A DNA stretch of 64,000 nt from DASTFY01 sp963813375 (GCA_963813375.1 CAWEYT010000017.1:186001-250000), one strand, 5' to 3'. Shown: positions 8,404 to 17,251, numbered from the stretch's first letter. Translations and numbers: made by a program. The notes: generated by a model not told the origin, from the sequence alone.

Positions 8404-9060
8404 ATGACCAGCGGCCACCGCGGCGCGTCCGGCGTCCTCGGTCTGGTCGTCATGGCCGCCCTCGTCGTCGGATCGTGCGGCGTGGGCGAGCGGCCGACCC
8501 TGGTGGAAGCGGGCGCGGTCGGCGGCGAGCCCGGCGCGCCGACCGGGAACGCGGCGGCCGACGACGTCCTCGGGCTCCTGGAGGGAGACCTGCCGGGAGA
8601 GGTCACCGCCAACTACTCCATCACGACCAAGCTCGGTGGCACGACGCGTCCCGCTCGCGTCGTCCGCTCGGGCGATCGGCTGTCCATCACCATCGGCGAC
8701 ATCCGCTTCCTCGACGACGGCAATCTGCAGACCTGCGACCTGACCACCGGCTCGTGTGAGGAAGGTGTGCAGGAGGCCAGGGTGAGCGACACCGCCGTGA
8801 CCTCGCAGTTCTACGCCTCGGCGCCGGCCCGCGTGCTGCGGGTGGCACTGGCCCGGGCCACGGGCGAGCCCGTGGGCTCGAACGAGACCGTCGCCGAGCA
8901 CCCGGCGACCTGCGTGGCCGTTCCGTCAGGCCAGGGCGACGAGCGGACCTGTGCCACGCCCGAGGGGCTGGTCGCGCTGTGGGACACGGCCGCGGTCACG
9001 GTGCAGCTGGAGGATCTCGCGGCGACCGCGGACGACGCCGACTTCTCCACCTCCCGCTGA
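8404..9060 (+). CDS. Secreted lipoprotein of unknown function
   Basis: A 218-residue protein with an N-terminal signal peptide and lipobox (LVVMAALVVGSC), giving a lipid-anchored Cys at about residue 25. The mature part has a low-complexity linker rich in Gly and Ala, then a beta-rich domain (ANYSITTKLGG, RVVRSGDRLSITIGD). It holds four further cysteines in two close pairs (CDLTTGSC; CVAV with TCATP), which look like two disulfides in the oxidising extracytoplasmic space. The pattern resembles actinobacterial LppX/LprG-sized lipoproteins, but I recognise no family. It is divergent from the membrane protein at 7393-8277 across a short tandem repeat. The stop is followed by a palindromic intergenic element. 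Confidence 0.75.
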   Translation: MTSGHRGASGVLGLVVMAALVVGSCGVGERPTLVEAGAVGGEPGAPTGNAAADDVLGLLEGDLPGEVTANYSITTKLGGTTRPARVVRSGDRLSITIGDIRFLDDGNLQTCDLTTGSCEEGVQEARVSDTAVTSQFYASAPARVLRVALARATGEPVGSNETVAEHPATCVAVPSGQGDERTCATPEGLVALWDTAAVTVQLEDLAATADDADFSTSR

Positions 9061-9126
9061 CACGCCGCACCCACCGGCGTCACTTCTGCCGCACCGGCCG
9101 TTGTCACCTCTACCGCACCCACCGGC

Positions 9127-9201
9127 GTCACTTCTGCCGCACAAATCGCGAGAAGTGACCGCGCGTGGGTCACCAGGCGCGATTTGTGCGGGGAAGGTGA
9201 C
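9127..9201. repeat. Large palindromic intergenic element, possible bidirectional terminator
   Basis: Imperfect 24-base arms at 9127-9150 and 9178-9201 contain a perfect 14-base core (arms ending AAATCGCG and starting CGCGATTT). A second inverted pair, GTGACC and GGTCAC, nests inside at 9155-9173. Upstream, 9064-9142 holds direct repeats of CCACCGGCGTCACTTCTGCC. The element lies between converging 3' ends (9060 and 9238), a natural site for a shared terminator, although it has no T-run. Confidence 0.7.
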
Positions 9202-9237
9202 ACACCCGCGCCTGACGGCGCGCTCGTGTCGTGGGCG

Positions 9238-10527
9238 CTACAGGAACTGGCCCACCGTGTAGATGATCAGCCCGGCCAGGCCACCGACGACGGTGCCGTT
9301 GATGCGGATGAACTGCAGATCCCGGCCGACCTGGAGCTCGATGCGGCGGCTGGCCTCGGCGCCGTCCCAGCGGGCGACCGTGGTGGCGATGAGGTCGGCG
9401 ATCTCGTGGCCGTACTCGTCGGCCAGGTAGGTGATGACCCGCTCCACCCAGCCGTCCACCTTCGCCTGCAGCGCCGGGTCCTCCTGCAGCGCGCGCCCAG
9501 CCCGCACGAGTCCCGCATCCAGGCGCCGGCGCAGGTCCGAGTCGGGATCGTCGGCCACCGCCAGGATCGACTCCTTCGTCGTCCGCCACAGCGAGTCGAG
9601 CCATGCCTGCACCTCCGGGTGGCGCAGCAGCTCGTCCTTGAGCTCCTCGCCGCGGGCGATGAGGGCGGGATCGGTGCGCAGCCGGACGGCCAGGTCGGCC
9701 ATGCGGGCGTCGAGCTGGTGCCGGAGCTCGTGGTCCGGATCGCGGCGGACCTCGGCGATGAAGCCCTGCACCCCGTCGAAGAACTTGCGGAACAGGCGAT
9801 CGTCGATGGGCTCGGGCACCCACCACGGGGACTGCTGGGCCAGCTTCCGGCGCAGAAGCGTCCGGTTCTCGTCCAGCAGGCCGGAGAGCCCGGACAGGGT
9901 GGTGTCGAGCAGCGCCTGGTGGTGCCGGCCGGCGGCCGCCGCCTCCACGACCCTGGCCATCAGCGGCGCGGCCGGTGCCCGGCGCACCCGGTTGATGATC
10001 CCGGACTCGAGGGCGCGCTGGATGTCCTCGTCGCCGAGCACCTCGGTGAGGCCCCGGATCATCGCGCCGGCGTTGGCCGAGAGGCGGTGGGCATGCTCGG
10101 GCTCGGCCAGCCACACCCCCAGCCGGCGGGCCACCCCCACCGCCCGCAGCCGCTCGGCCAACACCTCCGGGGCCAGGAAGTTCGTCTGGACGAACGTGCC
10201 CAGGCCGCGGCCGAGCTGGTCCTTGCGGTTGGGGATGATGGCGGTGTGCGGGATGGGCAACCCGAGCGGGTGGCGGAACAGCGCCGTCACCGCGAACCAG
10301 TCGGCCAGCGCCCCGACCATCGCCGCCTCGGCGGTGGCCCGCACGTAGCCCAGCCACGACCAGCGGTCCTCGAGCGTGCGGGTCACGATGAAGACGAGGG
10401 TCGCCGCCAGCAGCAGTCCGGTCGCCGCCACCTTCATCCGGACGAGGTTGCGCCGTCGCACCTCGTCCTCGGCGGCCAGCGCCGCCGGCCGCGAGGCCGC
10501 GGCGGTCCCGGCGGTTGCTGCGACCAC
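9238..10527 (-). CDS. DUF445 family membrane protein
   Basis: About 429 residues, starting at GTG 10527, which lies just after the stop of the upstream peptidase gene (12 bases). Two N-terminal transmembrane segments (VAATGLLLAATLVFIV and the stretch around AEAAMVGALADWFAVTALF) carry the DUF445 signature ALADWFAV...LFRHPLGLPIPHTAIIPNRKDQLG. A long, charged, helical middle with repeated LR/DE patterns probably forms a coiled coil. A final hydrophobic segment (VVGGLAGLIIYTVGQFL) ends the protein. Members in Gram-positive bacteria (YheB-like) are membrane proteins of unknown role. It is downstream of an aminopeptidase P gene in the same direction. Confidence 0.88.
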   Translation of the reverse strand: MVAATAGTAAASRPAALAAEDEVRRRNLVRMKVAATGLLLAATLVFIVTRTLEDRWSWLGYVRATAEAAMVGALADWFAVTALFRHPLGLPIPHTAIIPNRKDQLGRGLGTFVQTNFLAPEVLAERLRAVGVARRLGVWLAEPEHAHRLSANAGAMIRGLTEVLGDEDIQRALESGIINRVRRAPAAPLMARVVEAAAAGRHHQALLDTTLSGLSGLLDENRTLLRRKLAQQSPWWVPEPIDDRLFRKFFDGVQGFIAEVRRDPDHELRHQLDARMADLAVRLRTDPALIARGEELKDELLRHPEVQAWLDSLWRTTKESILAVADDPDSDLRRRLDAGLVRAGRALQEDPALQAKVDGWVERVITYLADEYGHEIADLIATTVARWDGAEASRRIELQVGRDLQFIRINGTVVGGLAGLIIYTVGQFL

Positions 10528-10538
10528 GCCGGATGCGG

Positions 10539-11657
10539 TCAGACGTCGAGCGCGACCAGCGAGTGGTCGGCGTGGTTGAGGGGCTGCGGCCCGCCCGCGG
10601 TCGCGACGACGATGTCCTCCAGGCGCATCCCCCACCGCCCGGGGATGTAGATGCCCGGCTCCACGCTGTAGGCGTGCCCGTCCGCCAGCGTGGCCGTGTT
10701 GCCCTCGACCATGTACGGGTCCTCGTGCTCCTCCATGCCGATCCCGTGGCCGGTCCGGTGCACGAAGTACTCGCCGTACCCGGCGTCGCCGATGACGCGT
10801 CGGGCCGCCCTGTCCACCTCTTCGCACGGGACGCCGACCGTGCCGGCCGCGACGCCAGCCTGCTGCGCCTCGTGCAGGACGGCGTAGGCGTCGGCGATGT
10901 CGCTCGGTGGCGGGCCGAGGTGGACACAGCGGGTGATGTCGCTGCAGTAGCCGTCCATCGTCCCGCCGAAATCGCAGAGGACGATCTCGCCCCGCTCGAT
11001 CACCCGGGAGCCTGGGTGGTGGTGGGGGCTGGCCGCGTTCTCGCCGGCCGCCACGATGGCGAAGTTCACCTTGTCGTGGCCCTCGGCCAGCAGGCGGGCC
11101 GACAGGTCGGCGGACACCTGCGCCTCGGTACGGCCGACGAGGGGGATGGCGCCGCGCTGCAGCTCGGCGGCGACGCGGTCGGCGGCTTGCGCCGCGGCGG
11201 CGAGCGCCGCCACCTCCGCCTCGTCCTTGCGCACCCGGAGCGGTCCGACGACCTCGACGGCCCGCCGGAAGGTCGTGGTCGGGAGGAGCGGGAGGAGATC
11301 GACGACGAAGCGGGCCCAGGTCTGGTCGCCGACGGCGACGGTCGACGGCGCGCCGGCCAGCTCGGCGACGATGGCCACCGGGTCCTCGGTCTCGCCCCAC
11401 GGGCGCAGGGTGAAGACCTCGGGTCGCTCGACCACACGAGGGGCTTCGAGGCGGGGCACGATCAGCGTCGCCTCGCCCTCGATGGGCAGGACGAGCATCG
11501 TGAGCCGTTCCAGCGGCATGGCGAGGTACCCGGTCAGGTACGGGAGGTCGTGGCCGACGGAGAGGAGCAGGACATCGATCCCCTGCTCGGCCATCAAACC
11601 CCGCGCCCGGGCCACGCGATCGAGGAACACACTGCTGTCGATGGAGGCGCTGGCCAT
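10539..11657 (-). CDS. M24 family metallopeptidase (Xaa-Pro aminopeptidase)
   Basis: A 372-residue cytosolic peptidase that removes an N-terminal residue preceding proline. The N-terminal creatinase-like domain (about 1-130) contains LLLSVGHDLPYLTGY; the catalytic pita-bread domain contains all dinuclear metal ligands: Asp in LCDFGG, Asp in CSDITR, His in HRTGHGIGMEEHE, Glu in YSVEPGIY and Glu in RLEDIV. The start is ATG 11657 (MASASIDSS). The gene is divergent from proline dehydrogenase, 114 bases apart, so proline released from peptides would feed the neighbouring proline-oxidation genes. A near-perfect palindrome in the divergent region may coordinate both sides. The frame is intact. Confidence 0.9.
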   Translation of the reverse strand: MASASIDSSVFLDRVARARGLMAEQGIDVLLLSVGHDLPYLTGYLAMPLERLTMLVLPIEGEATLIVPRLEAPRVVERPEVFTLRPWGETEDPVAIVAELAGAPSTVAVGDQTWARFVVDLLPLLPTTTFRRAVEVVGPLRVRKDEAEVAALAAAAQAADRVAAELQRGAIPLVGRTEAQVSADLSARLLAEGHDKVNFAIVAAGENAASPHHHPGSRVIERGEIVLCDFGGTMDGYCSDITRCVHLGPPPSDIADAYAVLHEAQQAGVAAGTVGVPCEEVDRAARRVIGDAGYGEYFVHRTGHGIGMEEHEDPYMVEGNTATLADGHAYSVEPGIYIPGRWGMRLEDIVVATAGGPQPLNHADHSLVALDV

Positions 11658-11692
11658 GGGCACAGTCTGCCTGCCCCCTTGCCACCCGACAG

Positions 11693-11714
11693 AATGACAC
11701 TGTAGAGTGCCATT
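11693..11714. promoter_or_regulatory. Operator-like palindrome between peptidase and proline genes
   Basis: AATGACACT, four bases (GTAG), then AGTGCCATT form a 22-base inverted repeat with one mismatch, an AT-rich island in otherwise GC-rich DNA. It sits 36 bases upstream of the peptidase start and 58 bases upstream of the proline dehydrogenase start. The geometry suits a dimeric regulator; which protein binds is unknown. Confidence 0.45.
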
Positions 11715-11771
11715 ATCGGGTGCGCCCCGGCGCCCGGTCGTGATCCGCCTCTGCCGGGCAGGGAGGGAGCC

Positions 11772-13112
11772 GTGCCGTACCGGGACCTCGAGCCGGCCAT
11801 CGCCCGCATCGGTCATGAGCTGCACGTCGCCGTGCAGCGCGCGCAGGGGCTGCGCGAGCGCGCCGAGCAGCGTCTGGTCGACCTCGTCATCGCCGATCCG
11901 CAGGCCCGCGCCCGGCTCTTCCAGCTCGTCGACGCCTACCCCGCGCTGCGCCGGCGCGAGGAGGTGGTGGACCACATCAGCGGCTACCTGGACCACGAGT
12001 CGGTGCCCGGGCACCTCCGCCACGCCGTCCGGGCCGCCCGCCGGCTTCCCGGTGGGGATCGGGCCGCGGCCGGCGCGGCCAGGGTCGGCATCGGCCACAT
12101 GGCGAGCCGCTTCATCGCCGGGACGGACGCGCGCGATGCACGCCCGGTCTTCGAGCAGCTGTGGGACGCGGGCCTGGGCGTGATCGTCGACCTGCTGGGC
12201 GAGAAGACGGTGACCGAAGCCGACGCCGATCGGTACGCGGACCGGGTCGCCACGCTGGTCCGAGCCCTCTCGTCGTACGCCGGCCACGGACGCCGCGCCA
12301 TCGCCATCAAGCCGACGGCACTCGCCCCTCGCCTGCATCCACTGACCGCAGGTGCAGGCCTGGCCGAGGCGCGCGATCGGCTGGCGCCCATCTTGGGTGA
12401 CGCCGGCGGAGCAGGGCTGCTGGTGTGGTTCGACATGGAGCACTACGAGGTCAAGGACCTGACGCTGGAGCTGTTCCGGTCGATGGTCACCGGTGCCGAC
12501 CGGCCCGCACCCACTTCGGCGCCGCTGGCCGGCATCGTGATGCAGGCCTACCTCCGCGACAGCGCCGCCGACCTCGACGAGCTCGTCAGCTGGAGCGGCC
12601 AGACCGGCCGGCCCTTCGCCGTGCGCCTCGTGAAGGGCGCGTACTGGGATGCCGAGACGGTCACCGCCAGAGCCCACGGCTGGCCGGTCCCCGTCTACGA
12701 GCACAAGGGCGACACGGACGCCAACTACGAGCGCTGCACCCGCCGCCTCTTGGAGCACCGCGCCGGACCGTCGCCGACCGTGCACGCCGCCTTCGCCTCG
12801 CACAACGTGCGCTCGATCGCCCACGCCATCGCCGTGTCCGACGACCTCGGCCTGCCCCGGACGGAGCTCCGCTTCCAGATGCTGTACGGGATGGAAGGCG
12901 GGCTGGCCGGCGCGGTGCGCTCCCTCGGACCCGAGGTCGACGTCTACGCGCCCATCGGCGATCTGGTGCCCGGCATGTCGTACCTGGTGCGCCGGCTCCT
13001 CGAGAACTCGTCCAACGAGAGCTTCGTACGCCAGACCACGCGCCACCTCGACGAGGCGAAGCTCCTGGCCGCGCCGGTGCCGTCGCACCCGAACCTGGTG
13101 GTGGCGGCGTGA
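11772..13112 (+). CDS. putA: Proline dehydrogenase
   Basis: A 446-residue monofunctional proline dehydrogenase, an FAD-dependent TIM-barrel enzyme oxidising proline to 1-pyrroline-5-carboxylate and passing electrons to the quinone pool. The GTG start follows GGGAGGGAG. After a helical N-terminal region of about 100 residues typical of PutA-like forms, barrel motifs follow in order: VIVDLLGEKTVTEADAD, AIKPTALAPRL, VWFDMEHYEVKD, MQAYLRDS, FAVRLVKGAYWDAE, VHAAFASHN and RFQMLYGM. It is 15 bases upstream of P5C dehydrogenase: together they do what PutA does as one fused protein. The length and helical N-terminus suggest descent from the PutA-type enzyme rather than the small actinobacterial PruB. 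Peptidase M24 is divergent. The frame is intact. Confidence 0.92.
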   Translation: MPYRDLEPAIARIGHELHVAVQRAQGLRERAEQRLVDLVIADPQARARLFQLVDAYPALRRREEVVDHISGYLDHESVPGHLRHAVRAARRLPGGDRAAAGAARVGIGHMASRFIAGTDARDARPVFEQLWDAGLGVIVDLLGEKTVTEADADRYADRVATLVRALSSYAGHGRRAIAIKPTALAPRLHPLTAGAGLAEARDRLAPILGDAGGAGLLVWFDMEHYEVKDLTLELFRSMVTGADRPAPTSAPLAGIVMQAYLRDSAADLDELVSWSGQTGRPFAVRLVKGAYWDAETVTARAHGWPVPVYEHKGDTDANYERCTRRLLEHRAGPSPTVHAAFASHNVRSIAHAIAVSDDLGLPRTELRFQMLYGMEGGLAGAVRSLGPEVDVYAPIGDLVPGMSYLVRRLLENSSNESFVRQTTRHLDEAKLLAAPVPSHPNLVVAA

Positions 13113-13127
13113 CAGCGGGCGGATGCC

Positions 13128-14711
13128 TTGCCGCCGTACGCACCGGAGCCGGTGCGGCGCTGGCACGACGCGGCCGAACGCAACGCCTTCGCCCGGGCCG
13201 TCGAGAAGCAGGCGACCGCCGCTCGCGATCTCGAGGTGCCGGCCGTGGTCGGCGGACGCCGGATCGCCACCGAGGATCGGCTGGTCTCGGTCGACCCGGG
13301 CCGCGTCGACCATGTCGTGGCCACGTCGTCCGCCGCCGATCCCACGCTGGCCGATGACGCCGTGGCGTTGGCCGGCCGAGCGGGAGCCGAGTGGGCCCGC
13401 CGGCCCGCCGCGGAGCGGGCCGACGTGCTCCTGCGCGCCGCCGCGTGGATGCGGGCCCGCCGGGACGAGCTGGCTGCTCTCATGGTCTTCGAGGCCGGCA
13501 AGCCGTGGCCGGAGGCCGATGGCGATGTGTGCGAGGCCATCGACTTCTGCGAGTTCTATGCCCGGGAGGCGCTGCGGCTCGACGGCGGTGGGGCCGTCCA
13601 GTCCCCACCGGGCGAGCGCAACGACCTCCGCTACCGGGCCCGCGGTGTGGCGGCCGTGATCGCGCCGTGGAACTTCCCGCTGGCCATCCCCACGGGGATG
13701 GTCACCGCGGCACTGGCCGCAGGCAACGCGGTGTGCTTCAAGCCGGCCGAGCAGACCCCGGCCATCGCCTACCGCCTGGTGGAAGCCTTGGAGGCAGCAG
13801 GGCTCCCGCCCGGTGTCCTCGCCTTCCTCCCCGGGCGGGGTGAGGTCGTCGGCGCCCATCTCGTCGCGCACCCGGACGTGGCCGTGATCGCCTTCACCGG
13901 TTCTCGGCCGGTGGGCCTGTCGATCCTGGCCGCGGCGTCACGGGTCGGGCCGGGACAGCGCCAGCTCAAACGGGTCATCACCGAGCTCGGCGGGAAGAAC
14001 CCGATCGTCGTCGATGCCGACGCCGATCCGGACGAGGCCGTCCCTGCCATCGCGGCCAGCGCGTTCTCGTTCGCGGGGCAGAAGTGCTCAGCTGCGTCCC
14101 GCCTGATCATCCATCGCGACGTCTACGAGCCGATCGTCGAGCGGCTGGTGGCCCACACCGAGCTCCTCGAGCTCGGCCATCCGCAGGACCCCGCCGTCGC
14201 CATCGGGCCCGTCATCGATGGCGACGCCCATGCGCGCTTATTGCAAGTGCAACGAACGGCCGCCGCTCGGGGACGGGTGCGTGGGTGGCGTGACGACCCC
14301 CCGGACGGCGGCTGGTACGTCGGGCCGATGATCGTCGACGGCATCGCACCCGACGATCCGCTTGCCGTGGACGAGCACTTCGGGCCCGTGCTCCTGGCCT
14401 GGGCCGCCGACTCGATCGACGATGCGTTCGCGATGGCCAACGCCTCCGACTACGCGCTGACCGCGGGCCTGTTCAGCCGCTCGCCGGTCGTGTTGGCCCG
14501 CGCCGGCGACGTGCTGCGGGCCGGGAACATCTACCTGAACCGCGGCATCACGGGTGCCGTCGTGGGTCGCCAACCCTTCGGCGGGTTCGGACTGTCGGGC
14601 ATCGGCTCGAAGGCGGGCGGGCCGGACTACCTGCTGCAGTTCTGCGACCCGGTGGCCGTCACCGAGAACACGCTGCGCCAGGGCTTCGCCGCCGACCAGC
14701 TCAACGCCTGA
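13128..14711 (+). CDS. 1-pyrroline-5-carboxylate dehydrogenase (aldehyde dehydrogenase family)
   Basis: A 527-residue NAD-dependent aldehyde dehydrogenase that converts glutamate-5-semialdehyde to glutamate, the second step of proline catabolism. I take the TTG at 13128 because GGGCGGA lies just upstream and no ATG or GTG fits better. Catalytic residues are present: Asn in APWNFPLAIP, Glu in ITELGGKNP, Cys in FAGQKCSAAS, and the cofactor-loop segment FTGSRPVG. The C-terminus holds GGFGLSGIGSKAGGPDYLLQF, characteristic of RocA/PutA-type enzymes rather than general aldehyde dehydrogenases. With proline dehydrogenase directly upstream it completes the proline-to-glutamate route. The frame is intact. 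Confidence 0.92.
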   Translation: MPPYAPEPVRRWHDAAERNAFARAVEKQATAARDLEVPAVVGGRRIATEDRLVSVDPGRVDHVVATSSAADPTLADDAVALAGRAGAEWARRPAAERADVLLRAAAWMRARRDELAALMVFEAGKPWPEADGDVCEAIDFCEFYAREALRLDGGGAVQSPPGERNDLRYRARGVAAVIAPWNFPLAIPTGMVTAALAAGNAVCFKPAEQTPAIAYRLVEALEAAGLPPGVLAFLPGRGEVVGAHLVAHPDVAVIAFTGSRPVGLSILAAASRVGPGQRQLKRVITELGGKNPIVVDADADPDEAVPAIAASAFSFAGQKCSAASRLIIHRDVYEPIVERLVAHTELLELGHPQDPAVAIGPVIDGDAHARLLQVQRTAAARGRVRGWRDDPPDGGWYVGPMIVDGIAPDDPLAVDEHFGPVLLAWAADSIDDAFAMANASDYALTAGLFSRSPVVLARAGDVLRAGNIYLNRGITGAVVGRQPFGGFGLSGIGSKAGGPDYLLQFCDPVAVTENTLRQGFAADQLNA

Positions 14712-14759
14712 GCACGCCGTCGTAGGCTGCGGCCCGATGGTGTCCGGGGCGCCACCACG

Positions 14760-16490
14760 GTGACCACTGGCACGGCCGGCACCTTCCGCGGCGCGTGGCG
14801 ACATCGACGGTGGCGGTGGCTGCTGGCCAGCTACGCGGTGTCGATGACGGGCGACTTCCTCTACTTCGTCGCGCTCATCGTCCTGCTGTACGACGCCACG
14901 GGATCCGCCGGCTGGGTGGCCGCGTCCGCCGTCGCCCGCATGCTGGCCTACGTCTTCCTCAGCCCGTTCGGCGGGGTGGTGGCCGACCGCTTCGATCGCC
15001 TTCGGCTGCTCATCTGGCTGGACGTCGCCCGAGCGGCGTTCATGATCGTGCTGGCGGTGGTGGCGTGGACGGACGCGTCGCCGGCGCTGGCCATCGCGCT
15101 CGCCGTCGCCTCCACGGTCGCCACGGTGCCGTACCGGCCGGCCACCGTCGCCGCCACGCCGACGCTCGTGGGCGAGGACGACCTCGCCGCCGCCAACGCG
15201 GCCGAGAGCATCGTGGCCCAGATCTCGTACTTCGCAGGGCCGGCCCTGGGCGCGCTGGTCGTGGCGGTCACCGACCCCGGCACGGCGTTCGCGGCCAACG
15301 GCCTCACGTTCCTGGTCTCGGCCGCGCTGGTGCTGAAGGCCGGTCCGCTGGGGGGCGGACGGCGGCGGCGCGGCCGCGTGCACGGCGAGGCGGGGAGCGC
15401 GCCGGCGGAGGTGGCGGTGCTGGTGGGCTCGGACGGTCCGGAGAGCCTGTGGGGCGGCGTGGCGCAGGGGCTGGCCATCGTCAGGACCGAACCGGGGCTC
15501 GTGGCGCTCATCGCCTTCGCCTCCGCCGCGATGTTCCTCTTCGGTTTCGAGGAGGTGGTCCAGGTCCTCGTGGCCGACGACCTGGGCATGGGCGCCAACG
15601 GTGTCGGGGTCCTGGCTGCCGCCGTCGGGGTCGGCGGCCTGCTCGTCGCGCCCTTCACCGCCCGGCTGGGCGGAGGCGGCGCCGGCGGCCGCCTCCTGGC
15701 CCTGAGCGGCGTGCTCCTCGGTCTGCCGATGATGTCGCTCGCCGTCATCGACAGCGCTGTCCTCGCCTGCGTCGTGCTCGTCGTCGAGGGCGTGGGCGTC
15801 ATCCTGGCCGAGGTGCTCTTCATCACGCTGCTCCAGCGGTCCTGCCCGGAGCGCTCCCTCGGCACCGTGTACGGCCTGCAGGACTCGGTGACGGCCGGCA
15901 CGCAGATGGCGGGCTCCATCGCCGCGCCCGTGCTGGTCGCCGGCGTCGGGCTCAGCTGGTCGCTGGCCATCGGAGGCGGCGTCGCCGTGGTCTCGAGCCT
16001 GCTGCTGGCGCCCGCGCTCAACCGGCTGGCCGTGCGGGTCGACGGCGACCGGCGGCGGCTGGCCCCGATGGTGCAGCGCCTGCGCCGCTTGGGGATCTTC
16101 GGCGACGCCTCGCAGGGCGCGCTGGAGCGCATCGCCCGAGCCGCCCGACCGCTCTCGGTGCCAGGCGGGTCCGTCGTGTTCTGCGAGGGGGACGTGCCCG
16201 ACGACCTCTACGTGGTGGAGTCCGGCCAGGTCGCCGTCAGCACGACGGCCATGGGCGAGGTGAACCGACTGCACGCCGACGACTGGTTCGGCGAGATCGG
16301 CCTGCTGCGACGCGTGCCCCGCACCGCCACCGTCACGACGACGATGGACACCGAGCTCCTGGCCATCCCCGGCACGGTGTTCATGGACGCGCTGGCGGTC
16401 GCCGAGGTGCTGCCCGATCCTCTGCGCTCGACGATGACGGTCCGCCTGGCCCAGATCCACCCGATAGCGGTCGAGGTGAGGGGCTCATGA
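14760..16490 (+). CDS. MFS transporter fused to C-terminal cyclic-nucleotide-binding domain
   Basis: A 576-residue protein. Residues 1-430 form an MFS permease of the MFS_3/enterobactin-exporter type (SYAVSMTGDFLYFVALIVLLYDATG, then PFGGVVADRFDRLRLL). After a basic linker (RRLAPMVQRLRRLGIF), residues 440-560 form a cNMP-binding beta-barrel: FGDASQGALERIARAA, GGSVVFCEGDVPDDLYVVESG and DDWFGEIGLLRRVPRTATV. The phosphate-binding cassette FGEIGLLRRVPRTA matches the FGE(I/L)A-L----RTA pattern of true cyclic nucleotide binders, so gating by cAMP or cGMP is plausible. The start is GTG 14760. The last 110 bases overlap the convergent TetR reading frame. Confidence 0.88.
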   Translation: MTTGTAGTFRGAWRHRRWRWLLASYAVSMTGDFLYFVALIVLLYDATGSAGWVAASAVARMLAYVFLSPFGGVVADRFDRLRLLIWLDVARAAFMIVLAVVAWTDASPALAIALAVASTVATVPYRPATVAATPTLVGEDDLAAANAAESIVAQISYFAGPALGALVVAVTDPGTAFAANGLTFLVSAALVLKAGPLGGGRRRRGRVHGEAGSAPAEVAVLVGSDGPESLWGGVAQGLAIVRTEPGLVALIAFASAAMFLFGFEEVVQVLVADDLGMGANGVGVLAAAVGVGGLLVAPFTARLGGGGAGGRLLALSGVLLGLPMMSLAVIDSAVLACVVLVVEGVGVILAEVLFITLLQRSCPERSLGTVYGLQDSVTAGTQMAGSIAAPVLVAGVGLSWSLAIGGGVAVVSSLLLAPALNRLAVRVDGDRRRLAPMVQRLRRLGIFGDASQGALERIARAARPLSVPGGSVVFCEGDVPDDLYVVESGQVAVSTTAMGEVNRLHADDWFGEIGLLRRVPRTATVTTTMDTELLAIPGTVFMDALAVAEVLPDPLRSTMTVRLAQIHPIAVEVRGS

Positions 16491-17097
16491 CCCCCGCGTC
16501 CGCCAGGGCGGCGTGCAGCGCGTCCGTCATCAGGCGCGTGGTGAGGTCGACGATGTCGGCCTCGTCCCGTCCGAAGTCCAGGCGCAACGCCTGGTAGGTG
16601 AACAGGCTCTCCAGGAGCCCGAACGCATCGGCCAGCCAGGCTGGCGGAGGCGGAGGGCCCCCGGCCAGCTCCCAGAGGCGGTCGGTGAATCGCTGCACGT
16701 AGCTGCGCCGGGCCCGCTGGCGCGCCGCGGCAGCCGCCCCCAGCCCGTTGAGCACCTCCCGGTCGGCGGCCACCTGCCAGTGCGCCTTGCCCATCTGGGC
16801 CGCCACCCGGTGGGTCGTCGTCAGCACGCGGCGGATCAACTCGTCCGGGTCGTCGGCCTCCAGGTGCGCGTCGTCGAACACCTCCCGGTCGAGTCGTTGG
16901 TACCGCCGCTCGATCGCCGCGGCGATCAGATCCTCCCGGCTGGGGAAGTAGCGGAACAGCGTGCGGCGGCCGATACCGGCCGCCTCGGCGATCTCGTCCA
17001 TCGTGGCCGTGACCCCGACTTCGGCCAGCACCACCTCGGCCGCGTCGAGCACCCGCTCGCGCCGGGCCGCGATCACCGGCGAGCGGGCCTCGGTCAC
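16381..17097 (-). CDS. TetR family transcriptional regulator
   Basis: A 238-residue dimeric repressor. The N-terminal HTH is textbook: RRERVLDAAEVVLAEVGVTATMDEIAEAAGIGRRTLFRYFPSREDLI at residues 11-60 (recognition helix GRRTLFRYF). The ligand domain contains a Pro-rich loop (GGPPPPPAW) and ends near residue 207 (LHAALADAG). The remaining tail is a low-complexity Ser/Pro/Gly stretch antisense to the cNMP domain of the convergent MFS gene, so the annotated stop may be late because of a lost or shifted stop; natural overlap of 110 bases would be unusual. Start GTG 17097. A plausible target is the adjacent MFS-cNMP transporter. Confidence 0.85.
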   Translation of the reverse strand: MTEARSPVIAARRERVLDAAEVVLAEVGVTATMDEIAEAAGIGRRTLFRYFPSREDLIAAAIERRYQRLDREVFDDAHLEADDPDELIRRVLTTTHRVAAQMGKAHWQVAADREVLNGLGAAAAARQRARRSYVQRFTDRLWELAGGPPPPPAWLADAFGLLESLFTYQALRLDFGRDEADIVDLTTRLMTDALHAALADAGVMSPSPRPLSGGSGPGGPSSSSAEDRAAPRRPPARP

Positions 17098-17157
17098 GCC
17101 GTCATGCTACGAACCGTCCAGCCCGCCGCCCGGTCTCACCGCCGGTCTCACCGCCGT

Positions 17158-17208
17158 CGTTCATGGCGCCGAATGTGGCGGGATACGCCCGGAATGACGC
17201 CATGAACG
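17158..17208. repeat. Palindromic intergenic repeat, ATGAAC family
   Basis: Perfect 11-base arms CGTTCATGGCG (17158-17168) and CGCCATGAACG (17198-17208) enclose a smaller pair GGCG/CGCC. The same arm sequence recurs at 50329-50377. It occupies the gap between the TetR start and the lipA stop. Confidence 0.7.
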
Positions 17209-17251
17209 GGCAGAGGGCGGGGGCGGCGGCCAGCGGAAGGCGGGGCGGGGT

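Noticed and set aside
10539..13871. A 1110-codon open frame on the minus strand opposite proline and P5C dehydrogenase
   Set aside because: The part upstream of 11657 is antisense to two clearly conserved enzymes and has the His/Arg/Gly-rich composition of shadow frames in GC-rich DNA. Only the aminopeptidase part is real.
14238..16460. A 740-codon minus-strand frame opposite the MFS-cNMP gene
   Set aside because: Antisense shadow: low-complexity His/Gln/Asp composition with no domain, opposite a recognisable transporter.
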